The translations under genes were made by a program, and so were the position numbers. A stretch of DNA of 64,000 bases. It comes from Symbiodinium natans. Its lineage: Eukaryota > Sar > Dinophyceae > Suessiales > Symbiodiniaceae. Shown here piece by piece: positions 10,911 through 21,429 of the stretch (position 1 is the stretch's first letter; every line of letters starts with the position of its first letter). The notes beneath the pieces were generated by a model. It did not search any database, was not told the origin of the DNA, and saw nothing but the letters and a program-made list of their open reading frames with translations. The stretch is taken from the NCBI GenBank assembly GCA_905221605.1, contig CAJNDS010002182.1, forward strand, positions 250,001 to 314,000, in the 5' to 3' direction.

Positions 10911-13900
10911 ATGGCAGAAGAAGTGTGTCCAAATCAAGCAGGCCTCCATGAACTCTTTCAGCAGACCATGGCCCTTGAGATTGATGTCAAGGATGCCAAT
11001 GGCCAACCGCAGTTCACGGATGTGTGTGAATGGATGGCATCCAAATTGCAGGATCCGCAGCAAAGGGATGCTCATGGACAGGCTCTTCGTTTGCTGTATC
11101 TAGACTGCACCAACTTGTTGGGCTTCCAAGGAAGGGAGACGCAGTACCAGACCTACTACCCGCAGCATGCTGACTACAAGACCTTGGAGGGGGCAAGCCA
11201 CAGATGCACAGTCTTCAGCCTGCGAGTTTGGCAGCTTGGTGCCCATGAGGTGTCACATATGAAAGGGGCACCGCCCCTCCATGGCATCAGGGACTGCATC
11301 CAGAGGATGCTGACAACCACAGGGTGCCAGACGGACAAGTATCCGTTGGAGATCCTTTTTGAGTGGGGCACGCAATGGTGGCAGTCTTCAGCTTCACAGT
11401 CCCCACAGTCCCCACAGTCCTCACAGTCCGCGCAGTCCTCACAGTCTTGCAGTCCAAGTCAAAGACCTGGACTTGCCATTGAGGACTTCACTGTGGCCCT
11501 GTCCATTGGCTCATCTGTGACCATGGCATGCCATCTGCTCTGCTGGGCAGCCATCAAGCTTCAATGGCTGCAGTCTGGGGACATGATGGCAGCAGAGGTC
11601 AAGAAGGATGTGGCTGAGAGGATTCTCAAGTGCATCTGCTTCCAGTCTGCAATGCAGTGAATGAATGTTGTCATGTAACAATTTAAATATGGAAGCTTCA
11701 AATTTGAAATCCTGCCCTTCTGCACAGGCTTGATTGGCGTCTGCAACCCCAAGGGCACTGTGGAAGCCCAGTCCCTGGACAGCTTGCGCATCAAGACAGA
11801 CGCCAGCACAAGGTCCAGGCCATCCATTTGCAACATGCACTTCTTGTGTGCGCCTCAAGTTCAAAAGGGCTCCCAGTTTCAATTTTTGCATTCTTGCATT
11901 GAGGGACTGTTTGACTGTGGGATTGTACCACTGCTGGTGCTGAGGTTTGACAGGATCGTGGCCCAGAAGCTTGCGCTTGGCTCTCGCAAGCTGCGGAAAG
12001 ATCTGCTGCAAGAGGCCATCTACAAGCACAACAAGGGCACTGTTGGAAAGTCCAAAATCTTTCCGCATGAGATTGATGCCATCTACGTGTATGACCAGGC
12101 CCCCCCATCCCTGCGCCGATTGCTCAAGGTTATCTGGGGAACAGAAGCGCCGCAGTACACAGCAGTCACACTGTCTTGCATTTCCCTTCCGCTCTTCAGT
12201 CCTCAGAAGGCCAACACTGGCATTCTGCGTGTGCAGAGAGAGGCCAACCCTCTGTGGTATGAGATTGCAAGGCACTCTTGGGCCAAGATTGAGGAGATGC
12301 TCACGCGCGTGGAGTGCAAGTGGAACATGAAGATCAAGGAGTACCTGGACAGAAATGCAGTCCCTCCAATCTACCAGGCCGCCAGTTGCAGTCCCTTCAG
12401 AGATGCAGGCAAGGAGACTGAGGTCTACCTGATGGCAGCCATGATTGTGCATTTCCAGTCCGAGCTCCAGTCCAGCTTGCCGCCAGGAGAGCACCAGAAG
12501 TTCATGCAGAACTGGCGTTGTGGATTTCTGGACAGCAAGCTGCTCCCAGAAGTCGTAGCAATGAGACCAGATTTCAAGATTGGTGACATTTGGTCCTCAG
12601 TCTCGCAGTCTAGCAGTCCAGATTTGCCAGTGGACTTTGCTGTTGATGAGGATGCGGAAGAGAGTCTGCGACTCTTGATCACCCTTGCCCGTGCACTGAA
12701 GAAAGAGCAGGACAGCATGAGGGCGCATCGAGCAGCAGTCCACCGTCACGCAGTCCAGACGATTGCCGCGGAGTGTGACTGGCAGACTGATAAGAACAAG
12801 GCCATCAATGAAGCCTGGGACAGCCACAAGGTCTATTACCAGGTCGTATCTGCCAAGAACCTTGCTAGTGCTGAGGCCTTTGAGAACAGTTCGCACAGAC
12901 TCCTGGCTGGGCGCTTGTTGAAGGAGAAGGGCCAGGTGCCTTTGTTTGCAGCTAAGTCTGAGCGTTTTGGCTTTCCTGTAAAGTCTCAGAGTAGCAATCT
13001 GAGTCCTTTTGGTTGCTGTTTTGTTGTGGCAAAGGTCCCGGTCCTTGCAGTCTTGAACATTCCAATGCTTGGGGTTGTGGCAAGTACTGTGGTGACGTCT
13101 ATGGTTACAAAGATGGCCTCTGATCTCAGCAATGCTCCCACCACCACCATGTACATCGTCATTCCTCCGAACCAGCCTCCCCATGGCACAGGCAGAGTTT
13201 CAAAGGCTGAGCGGGACCAGAAAGTTGCTTTACACCAGTCTCTGTGGAAGACTGAGATTGACACCTGTCAAACTCTCCACCTCATAAAGGCGTCAGGCTT
13301 GTTTGATGTTGACAGCATGTACAGTGAGGAGCGGGACTTGGGGATTGAGTTCTGGATCATCATGCAAGGCAGTGTGGCCCCTGATGATGGACAAGAGTCG
13401 CAGTCCACACAGTCCACACAGTCCATGCAGTCCACGCAGCCGTCCAAGAATCTGTTTGCTTCTTCAGTCTTGGTGAAGAGGAAGGCTGTGCCAGGATTGG
13501 TGCAGTGCATGGAGCGTGCCAAGATGGCGAATTTTGCAAAGGATCTTGCCTTTGCACAGTCTGGCACCACACATGGAGATGCTGACCTGGAGCGATCTGG
13601 GGCTCAAGATTCAGCACGTGTCTGTTTGATGTATCATAAGGGGTGAAATATTAAGTTTTCTTGTCAGTCCTGCATCTCAGGAAAACAGTGGTTCTCTGGC
13701 CCCAGTCTTCTGAAGGATTTGCTCATGGCCAGCTTGAAGGGCACAAAGTTGGGAAAGTCCCACACTGTGCTGGTGAAGGATTGTTCTCCCTATGATGCAG
13801 AGTTGGCCCTTGCCATTGCAAGCCTGAATGCGGTCAGCCAGAAGACTTGGCCAGACATGGGCTATGTGGCAGCAGGGTGGGTTGGCGGTCAGGCTGTCAG

Positions 13901-15065
13901 AGAGCAAGTGATGGTGAACATTGAAAATGTGATTGCAGAGCATGTGAAGGGGGCAATTGGGCGCAATGACTACCATTTGGCCCAGATTCCTGAGGCATTT
14001 CGTCGTCAGTGTTCAGTCGTGCAGTCTCAGTCTGGGGGCGTTCCCAGCTTGAATGTGTCTGATTTTGAGCTCACCATCCCATCGGCAAGCAATGAGTTGC
14101 ACTTGACGCAAGAGTTTGTGGACAAGGGAAAACGTTGTGGCAAAGTCCCCTTGCCAGACAGCGAGGTGTGGAAGGGGATGACTTGGGCAGACATTCTCAA
14201 GAAGCACAATGATGAGTTCAACCCCGCGGGCACAACCCGTGGGAAGCGTGCTGCTGATGTCTCAGTGCAGGAGTTCCTGTCCTGCAATTGATGCTTGATT
14301 TGATTTTTTGTTTTGTAAGAGTGGCATTCTTCTCCAGACACAGTGTATCCTTGCATTTGCAGGCTGGATGCGGCCAACACAGCAAGTGCAACGCTCACGA
14401 CTGTCCTGCAGTCCATCAGTCCTGACATGGGTCGTTGTCAGGTTCCTGGCACCACAACGCACCTGTTCTATGTGACCAAATCTGGTGAACTCTATGTGAA
14501 AGGACTGGTGGACTGCAACTTGGAGGGGCTGTTGTTCAACGTGCATGGCAAGTTCAAACGGGGCGAGGAGGCAAATTCCCTATTGGAGGCCAACTCAGAG
14601 GCAGTGATCCCCTACAGTCTCACAGCCAGTTCCAAAGTCCTGCTGAAGGCCAAGAACAATGCAAGCCTTCCACCCTGTCTTCAGCCCTTTGCACAGAAGC
14701 AGGGAGTCTTGGAGAATGTGTTGAATGCTATGTCCATGGCAGGCTTGCCAAAGGTGGGCATCTACCTCCACAGCTGTGAGTCGCAGAACACAGGGACAGA
14801 GGTGAAGTGGGAGGTGAAGGTGCTGGAGCCAGCATGCCTCAAGACCAGCATTGAAGAGCCCCCGGAGGATGGGTCGCAGTTTCCGCCGCCAGAGATCTCC
14901 TACCTCAAGTTGTCCAGCTATGTTGTTTTGTCCAAGATGAACAGCACTGAGATTTGTTTTGCTCTTGAGTATGATGACCAGTGCAACAAGCTGAAGGGCA
15001 TGTATCCAGGAGTCTGCATGAAGCAGCTTACCAAGCTTCCCAAGGATGTGATTGCTTCATTGTAG
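10911..15065 (+). CDS. Large (~1,300 aa) unknown protein in four exons
   Basis: Four long frames join into one protein. Exon 1 is 10911-11658 (ATG MAEEVCPNQ). Exon 2 is 11728 to about 13641. Exon 3 is 13681-14272. Exon 4 is 14363-15065 (stop). Junction 1 uses a GA donor (CAG T|GAATGA) and AG|GC acceptor; junction 3 uses a GT donor and AG|GC acceptor; junction 2 is uncertain by one or two bases in a G run. Exon 2 contains VPLLVLRFDRIVAQK and IDAIYVYDQAPPSLRR. Exon 1 holds a CAGTCC-encoded serine/glutamine tract (SASQSPQSPQSSQSAQSSQS) and exon 2 a second one (ESQSTQSTQSMQSTQPS). No family is recognised. It could be a structural or accessory protein of a mobile element, or a dinoflagellate-specific host protein; the sequence alone does not decide. 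The length and smooth composition argue for a genuine gene. Confidence 0.62.
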
Positions 15066-15259
15066 ACAGTCTTGCAGTCTTGCAGTTTTGGCTGACTTTA
15101 CAGTAATTTGAACCAACTACAGCAGCTTCAACCACAAGTTGTTTGCCAGCTGCATTTTGTCTGGTGGTTGGGCAGAACATCATGAGCGTCAGAATGTGCG
15201 CAAAATAGGATGCCTGCATTTGAAGGCTACTGCCTCTTTTCAAGTTTTTTCTACTTTAA

Positions 15260-15520
15260 GTTGAAACCCTAAGCCCTAAACCCTGCTCCTGCCCAGGCCT
15301 TCTTCTGCGCCGCCGTGCTGGCCAGGGCACAGCAGCGGCCAGGGCAGGGCAGCAGCGAGCTGCCCCCAAGGGCAGAGCAGTCCTACAGTCCTGCAGTCCT
15401 TTGAAGTAGCCTGCAAGACTGTAAGACTGTGTTCGGACTGTGTCTGACCTGGGAGGTATGTTAAAGTTGGGTAGGGTTTAGGGTTGAGGGTTTAGGGTTG
15501 GGGGTTTAGGGTTGGGGGGT
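15260..15520. repeat. Spacer with GC-rich insert and telomere-type units
   Basis: Between the large gene and the next small gene lie one CCCTAAGCCCTAAACCC unit (15267-15284), a GC-rich CAGGGCAGGGCAGCAGC segment, CAGTCCTGCAGTCCT (about 15384-15398), and GGGTTTAGGGTTGAGGG units (15473-15520). No exon was seen here. Confidence 0.6.
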
Positions 15521-15621
15521 TAGTTGAAAAGCCGCCACCTCTGTTGAGGATGGTGTCTCAAAACTTGACTGCAGCTGCTCTGGCCCAGTCCTTTGTCTTC
15601 CAGCCCCTACAGTCTTCTGCC

Positions 15622-15897
15622 ATGGCCACCAAAGACGGCCCTAGACTTTTGACTCGGGAGGAAGTACATGCAAAAAGGACTGCCGTTCTCGAGTGCTTGA
15701 AGAAGACTGAGGAGCACAAGTTCACCCAGCGCATGGTTCAGCATTTCAAGGATGAGAAGCAGCCACTACCAGAACCAGTGCCAGTCACTCCGGAGCCGAT
15801 GAAGCCAATGAGCAAGAGAACGTGGGAGAAGGAGTTTTACAACTACAAGTGTGCTGTCCGCTTTTATGCGCAGTTGCACGACAAGATGTTTCAGTGA
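15622..15897 (+). CDS. Small charged protein (91 aa), unknown function
   Basis: The frame is open from 15544, but the ATG at 15622 follows a CAGTC unit and starts a better-looking protein of 91 residues. It is rich in K, E, P and aromatic residues: LLTREEVHAKRTAVLECLKK, then EPVPVTPEPMKPMSKRTW, then EKEFYNYKCAVRFYAQLHDKMFQ. The C-terminal WEKEFYNYK...YAQL helix could be a small interaction domain. No family is recognised. It is the last credible gene of the CAGTCC-laced block. Confidence 0.5.
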   Translation: MATKDGPRLLTREEVHAKRTAVLECLKKTEEHKFTQRMVQHFKDEKQPLPEPVPVTPEPMKPMSKRTWEKEFYNYKCAVRFYAQLHDKMFQ

Positions 15898-15989
15898 GCC
15901 TCAGGCTGGCTAGCTGATTCCCAGGGCGGATAATTAAATTTGATTGTTTCAGTCAGTGTGGCTGACTTTCAACATCATGTAATTCATTG

Positions 15990-16165
15990 CTTTCAGTCCT
16001 GCAGTCCTGCAGTCCTGACTCCCTGAAAATAATTTTAATTCATTTTATGGTCCCCAATGCTTCAAGACTGCAGTGCTGCAGGACTGGTGAACAGTCCTGA
16101 CTCCCTGACAACATTTTGTGGTCCTCAATGCTTGAGGACTGCAGTGCTGCAGGACTGGTGAACAT
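15990..16165. repeat. ~72-bp tandem duplication with CAGTCC units
   Basis: The block GACTGCAGTGCTGCAGGACT followed by GGTGAACA occurs at about 16065-16092 and 16137-16164. Both copies are preceded by CCTGACTCCCTGA and ATGGTCC/GTGGTCC segments. CAGTCCTGCAGTCCTGCAGTCC precedes it (about 15996-16018). These are the last CAGTCC units before the character of the window changes. Confidence 0.8.
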
Positions 16166-16379
16166 GATTCAGCAACAGTGTGGATGATTCAGGATGGCAG
16201 CAGTGCGGATGCAGAAAAGGCGCGACGCATATGAGGTTTTAGGGTTTAGAGTTTAGAGTTTAGGGCACCCCAACTTGATATCTTAGATGCCTTTTGCTGA
16301 TATCTTAGTTGGCCTGCTTGACCCTTATATATATATATGCACACCCCATGTTTAGGATCACTCATTTCCCACCCCTATC

Positions 16380-17045
16380 GTCCGAAGACCGCTTCATAAA
16401 ACCCTCAACCCCTAAAAGCCCCCCCCTCACAACCCTGACAAAGGCCATAAAAGAACCCCCCCCAAAACCCCCCAAAACCCCCCAAAACCCCTCAGCACCC
16501 TTTAAGAACCCTTTTAGAAACCCTTTAAAAACACCGCAAAAGAAACCCCTGAAGAGCCCGAAGCACCCTTCAAAAAACCCTTCAAAAAACCCTTCAACAA
16601 ACCCCTCAACAAACCGCAAAAGAAAACCCTTCAGGAACCCGAAGCAATTTTCAAAAGGCCCTTCAAAAGAGCCCAAAGCCCAAGAGGGATTTTAGAAACA
16701 GAAGAAGGTTTTAAAAGAGGGTTCTTAAGAACCCTCTTTAAAGGAGGGGTTCTTAAGAAGCAACCTTCTTCAAAAGGCCCTTCAAAAGCCCCTGTCAGGT
16801 TCGAGTCGGAGCTCGGTGAGGCCTCAGCCCGCGACCGGCGCCTAGCAGCGGAACTGGGGGCCAGTGAGGAGAGCCAGGCGCCACTTGGAGTTTGGGGTTA
16901 GGGGTTCATGGGGTTTATAGGGTGTAGGGTTTATAGGGTTTATAGGGTTTGTAGGGTTTGTAGGGATTATAGGGTTTAGGGTTTATAGGGTTTACAGGAT
17001 TTTTTTGGGGTTTATAGGGCTTAGGGTGTAGGGTTAGTGGCTTAG
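16380..17045. repeat. Proline-coding CCCTTCAAAA and GGGTTTATAGG repeats
   Basis: From 16440 to 16790 the sequence is an irregular AAACCCTTCAAAA/AACCCCCC repeat, so long frames on both strands here (K/P-rich or G/F-rich) are repeat artefacts. From 16895 to 17045 it becomes GGGTTTATAGGGTTTATAGG, a variant of the telomere-type repeat. The exon 16799-16877 sits between the two. Confidence 0.7.
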
Positions 17046-20000
17046 AGCCGTTTCAAGTGCCTTTGTTGGTGAGGGTTTAGGGCGCTTCGGTTTTTTTTTT
17101 TTTTTTGGGGGGGGGGGGTGGGGTTTGAGAGTTGGTTTGTTTGGGGTTTGACTTTCAAGGTTTGGGGATCGGGGCTCTCATGTGCAGAGCTTGGGGTTGA
17201 GGGTTCCGGTTGTAAGAAGCGGGGAGGCTGCTTCTGTAAGCCCAGACAATGCTTGCTTCCTACTTCGAGCGTAACGCTTCATCAAGCACTCAAGGAGCTT
17301 CACCAGAGGCAGCAACGTTGCCTGACAGCTCGTGTAGAACAAACCATAGCGCACAGCAATTCCTGCGACAGCAGTCCTCATCAAAGCTGCAAGTTCCGGT
17401 GACAACACATGAATTTTCTTGAAGCCTGTAACCCCACACCAGTCCCCAGTCAGGTGCGCCTGAGGCAGGAGTTGAGCGCTGAACGGGTGGAGGCCGCAGA
17501 GGCCGATGAGCGACTCGAGGCGCCGTCCTGTCTGTGAAGTTGTACTTTGCGAGAAGAAGATCACTTGTGCTTGACGTACCCCTCACGGCAGTATTCACCG
17601 CTTTCGTTCCTGTAGCATGGTTCAGATGTGGAAATATGTCGCCTGCGCACTTGACCTGCAGGCGGAGATCGAAGCTGCGCTATCCGAGGTGCGGCCGGCT
17701 TTGGCTTGAGCCTCCTCGTTTTTTGAAGTTGGTTTTTAATTCTTTCATCCCAGAGTCCTCGTAAGATGATGTTCCAATCTTCACAATTCTCAAGGACGTC
17801 TAACGTCTCCGAACATGCTTCAGGTATTGCTGCGAGCTCGTGAGTGCAACCAGAGCCCGAAGCCTGTGCGCACGCAGAACCCTGAGATACCTGTAGTAGG
17901 AGCTGGGAGTAGCCCAATCTACAAGCCATCAGTTTTTCCGTGCCCAGCAGGGCAAGCCTCCCGAATCCAGTGTCAGGCAGAGGCGTTTGAGGCCGCAGCA
18001 CAGAGGCGCCGCGAGGCTCGGGGGGGGTCTCTGTTGAAAGCAGCTCAAGAGTTCTATATTAGGAATGGCGGGCAGCAGATGCTGCAACAGGTGCAGGGCT
18101 CTTCTATGCTCTTCTTCTTCTCAGAGATCACAAGGTGCCTGTAGAGCTCGAACAGGGTGTTGCCTCACCCAGGAGCGCGGCGAAGTGGAAGAGGAGGAAA
18201 AGGAGCAGCGTGCCGAGGTACGGCTGGGATCTGGGGTGTGTCGGGGAGGGGGGGGCGAACAGTTTCGCTAAAACACACACACATACGTAGACATACATGC
18301 TGACAGACACATTTTCTTTGTTATATATATATATACATGTATGTATGTATGTATGTATGTATGTATGTATGTATGTATGTATGTATGTATGTATGTATGT
18401 ATGTATGTATGTATGTATGTATGTATGTATGTATGTATGTATGTATGTATGTTTCCTGCTTGTGGCCTGTTGCATTCGGTGTTTTGGTGGCAGCACTGCC
18501 TTCAAGAGCACGTATCTCAGTGCTTATCTCCGTAAACCGCCATCAGCTCCGTAGACTCAGCGCAGCCCCTACTTGGAGGTTCATGGTACTTATTAAGCAG
18601 TTATAGTTGGTGAATAAGTACCATTGAACCTCCAAGTAAGCCCTAAACCCCCATGGAAGCCAAAATAAGCCAAACAGGCCGCTGCACGCCGAGCCCGCCT
18701 CAAGAAGATGGAGGACGCCCTGCACCTTTCAGCCTTGTGGCTTAGGGTCACAGAGGGGTTTAGGGTTTTGGGTTTGGGGTTTGGGTTTTAGGGTTTGGGT
18801 TCAGGGAAATGTGGTTCAGGGGGTTTAGGAATTAAGGTTTAGGATTCGGAGGCCCGTGGCAAGGTTGGGTTGGTATTGCATAGGCTTGGCACAGGGTGAC
18901 ACTGAATTATTCCATTATTCTCAATTTCTGTGGGGCTTTGGGTTTGGTGGCCGCCAGGTTCTGGGTTCTACAAAGCTGCAGGTTCTAAACGACACAGCTG
19001 CACCATGCAGCCGGCGGTTGCAGCCACGAATTGTCTCAGTCCTGCATGAAGTGTTAGTTGCATTGTTAGTTGCATTGAACTGCGTCGTTTTTTCTTGGGA
19101 ATCGACTTGAGATTGGCCTTTTTGCGCAGGGAGCACATGCTCCGGTGGCCGGACCGTCAGCTGCCGCGGCGCGGCAGCTGAGCCGCAGGGGTCTGAAGGG
19201 TGCCCATGAGGGGTGCCCATGCAGCCACGCCTCTGACAACGGGAACGACGGAAGTCCATTGAAACCTCTTTGAGGCATCCTGCGAGGTGTTTATTTGGGG
19301 GACTTAAAGAGAGTACTCTCAGCCCAGGCAGAGCCCACCTACGCAGCCACGTCCGGGGCAAGCCAAGGACCGCGGTGCACTGCTGGCGATGACGGGCTCT
19401 GCTTTCACTTCGTGTCCGAAACTAGATGCTCCTGACCCAACCCTGGCTTCGCTTGCCCCAGGAAGCGCATATGTAAAGGGTCGAATCTCGAACTCCGAGC
19501 CGGAAACCCTCAACCACCTCAACCCCCAGGCTGAGAAACAGTCAACCCTGGCCCTATTTCTGAGGAGGAGCCTCCTCGGCCGGAGCTGCCAGCATTGTCT
19601 AGCACGCTGCGACGGCCCGAGGCCTTCGTCGATTCTTGTGGGGACTCCGGGCTCAGGATTTCAGCTCTCGTAGGCAGCTCGCATGTGAGGTGCGCTTTGG
19701 GGACATTGTGTCTACAGCACAGATACTCCCTGTCACTGTAAAGCCATGAAGCCGTCGAGCTGGCCCGGAGGAGGCGCCTCGTCGATCCGATCCCGAGAAG
19801 TGGCAGGAGGCCCACGAGAATCAATCGACGATCCACTGTATTGTAAAACACCGTGAGTTCATCAAGAGAGCCCCTGCCATTGGAGCTGCGTAGTCCTGGG
19901 ATGAAGAGATGGTAGTGGAGATGCTGGGGTTGAGAGTTTTGACCCAAACTGCACGTCGGCTGATGTGGCCATGTGCCCGTTCGCAGGAAGAGCCTCCACC

Positions 20001-21241
20001 AGCAGAAGCGGTTGCGCAGCATCAAGAAGCAGCTGCTTGCCTGGTAACACCAAATCTGCACTTCTAGCCATCATACGTTGGGTGCCTCAAGAAGAACGGA
20101 CCATAAGTTATCATATTCAGATGGGACGATAAGGAGATAGAGCAGCGTATCGTACTTCTTCTTAGCAAAACACGGACACAGTTATTCTCAGAATGGTGCC
20201 TCGAGGTCGACACGCCAGGTTATCACATCACACCTTCTTCACGATATGATAACTTGAAGTCTCACGATAAGTTTCATATCAGAAGGCCTGGCAAAGGTCT
20301 GGCGACTTGTATTTGGACTGCACAAAGGTTACGATCAAAGCCGTATACGATAATAAGGAGAAACTGACGAAGATGCATTCGTCATGCATGTCGGAGACGA
20401 GCGATGACCTTTCTGCTTTCCTTTCCAAGGATGCTGCCAATGTGCCGGGAACCAGCTAGAGTTATTTTGAATAGCACCAATGTCCAATACCCTCACGCTA
20501 GACCTACATGTTTAGACAAAGCTGTGACAAAACATGTTTGAAGCATATATGTGCTGCGTGAATGGGCTTAGCACTATCAATGCACCTTGGGCGTGGAGAT
20601 TGCCCAGGACAGCCAGCCTGGCCTGGAGGAAGCGCCCGCAGATGCCATCGAGGCATCTGAGGGCACGCGCTTGGCTGTGTTGGTGATGTCCTGGCATCGC
20701 TATGTCAGAATGTGGTGAGGAAGATGGGTACACGAAAGAGGAATGGATGGAGTTTTTCATTGAGGACAGCTGGGCGTCGGTGATCATGCGGTCTGTAGGG
20801 GTCGGCAGGCTTGCTTGGTGCACATGAGCTTCTCCACGTTGATTGCGAAATCCTGCTCAGGAGGGCCTCCCGTCAGATCAACTGGCAGTTCTGGAGCAGA
20901 TCTTTAGCAAGCTCGACACGTCAGGCGTCAGGGTGTAACCTTCGGCGACTTTCGAGAATTTCGCTTTTCTTCAGTTGTTGTGCAGCATGCATCGGGCAGG
21001 AGATGGCGTGCTCTCCGCCGTGCCCGGGCCGAGTTTAGGTTTCCTGAAATGTCCCCCTTCTAGAGGATCTGCTTCGTCGTCATTTTCAGTTTGGGGCCTT
21101 CTTGTAGCCTGGACAACAAGTGTTTCGTGAAGAGAAGTTGCATCGTTCGCTCAGGATGAGCTCAGCACGGCACTGAACGACCGATCGCTGAAGATGTCTG
21201 AGGAGACCCGGCAAGCGCTGGTGGACTTCATGTACGATGTG
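16799..21241 (+). CDS. Coiled-coil micro-exon gene with split EF-hand (partial)
   Basis: A chain of small exons reads as one charged helical protein. Exons: 16799-16877, 17454-17519 (VRLRQELSAERVEAAEADER), 17662-17688 (AEIEAALSE), 17977-18015, 18173-18217 (ERGEVEEEEKEQRAE), 18678-18713 (AAARRARLKKME), 19565-19621, 19987-20043 and 20608-20652. An EF-hand follows, built from 20861-20924 (LEQIFSKLDTS), 21000-21019 (a 20-nt exon) and 21155-21241 (DELSTALNDR...FMYDV). The joined loop reads LDTSGDGVLSADEL, a good 12-residue Ca2+-binding loop with acidic residues at 1, 5 and 12. Nearly all coiled-coil exons are phase 0, start after AG|G, and end at GC, GT or GA donors. A chain of coiled coil plus EF-hand suggests a cytoskeletal or calcium-regulated scaffold (inference). 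Whether all exons belong to one transcript is not shown. A further frame at about 21277-21430 (VRFDVLNAADSHAAIDLARD) may continue it. Confidence 0.55.
18326..18452. repeat. (TA)n then (TATG)n microsatellite
   Basis: A short TA run (about 18322-18335) leads into roughly 29 uninterrupted copies of ATGT ending near 18452. The tyrosine/methionine/cysteine/valine open frames in all phases here are artefacts. It lies inside an intron of the coiled-coil chain. Confidence 0.97.
18725..18860. repeat. GGGTTTTGGGTTT telomere-type variant repeats
   Basis: Irregular GGGTTTAGGGTTTTGGGTTTGGGG units in an intron after the exon at 18678-18713. The 18860-19128 stretch that follows shows no convincing exon. 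A phase-0 frame from 19129 (GAHAPVAGPSAAAARQLSRR) could be an exon, but its donor is unclear. Confidence 0.6.
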
Positions 21242-21429
21242 GCCTAAATCTGCAAGACAGGCTTCTGGACAAATCTGGCTCTGGACCCTGTGCAGAGTGG
21301 ACTTCTATGTTCCGACCCTCTCGACTGCAAGCTGGTGTCTACGGAGGGTGCGGTTCGATGTGCTGAACGCAGCCGACAGCCATGCCGCGATCGATCTGGC
21401 CAGAGATTGCCGTCTGGGTTTCGGATTGC

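Noticed and set aside
16309-16695. 128-aa K/P-rich ORF (+) and opposite 104-aa G/F-rich ORF
   Set aside because: Both are translations of an irregular AACCCTTCAAAA repeat, with no splice context or domain.
18297-18606. Met/Tyr/Val/Cys repeat ORFs
   Set aside because: They are frames of the (TATG)n microsatellite.
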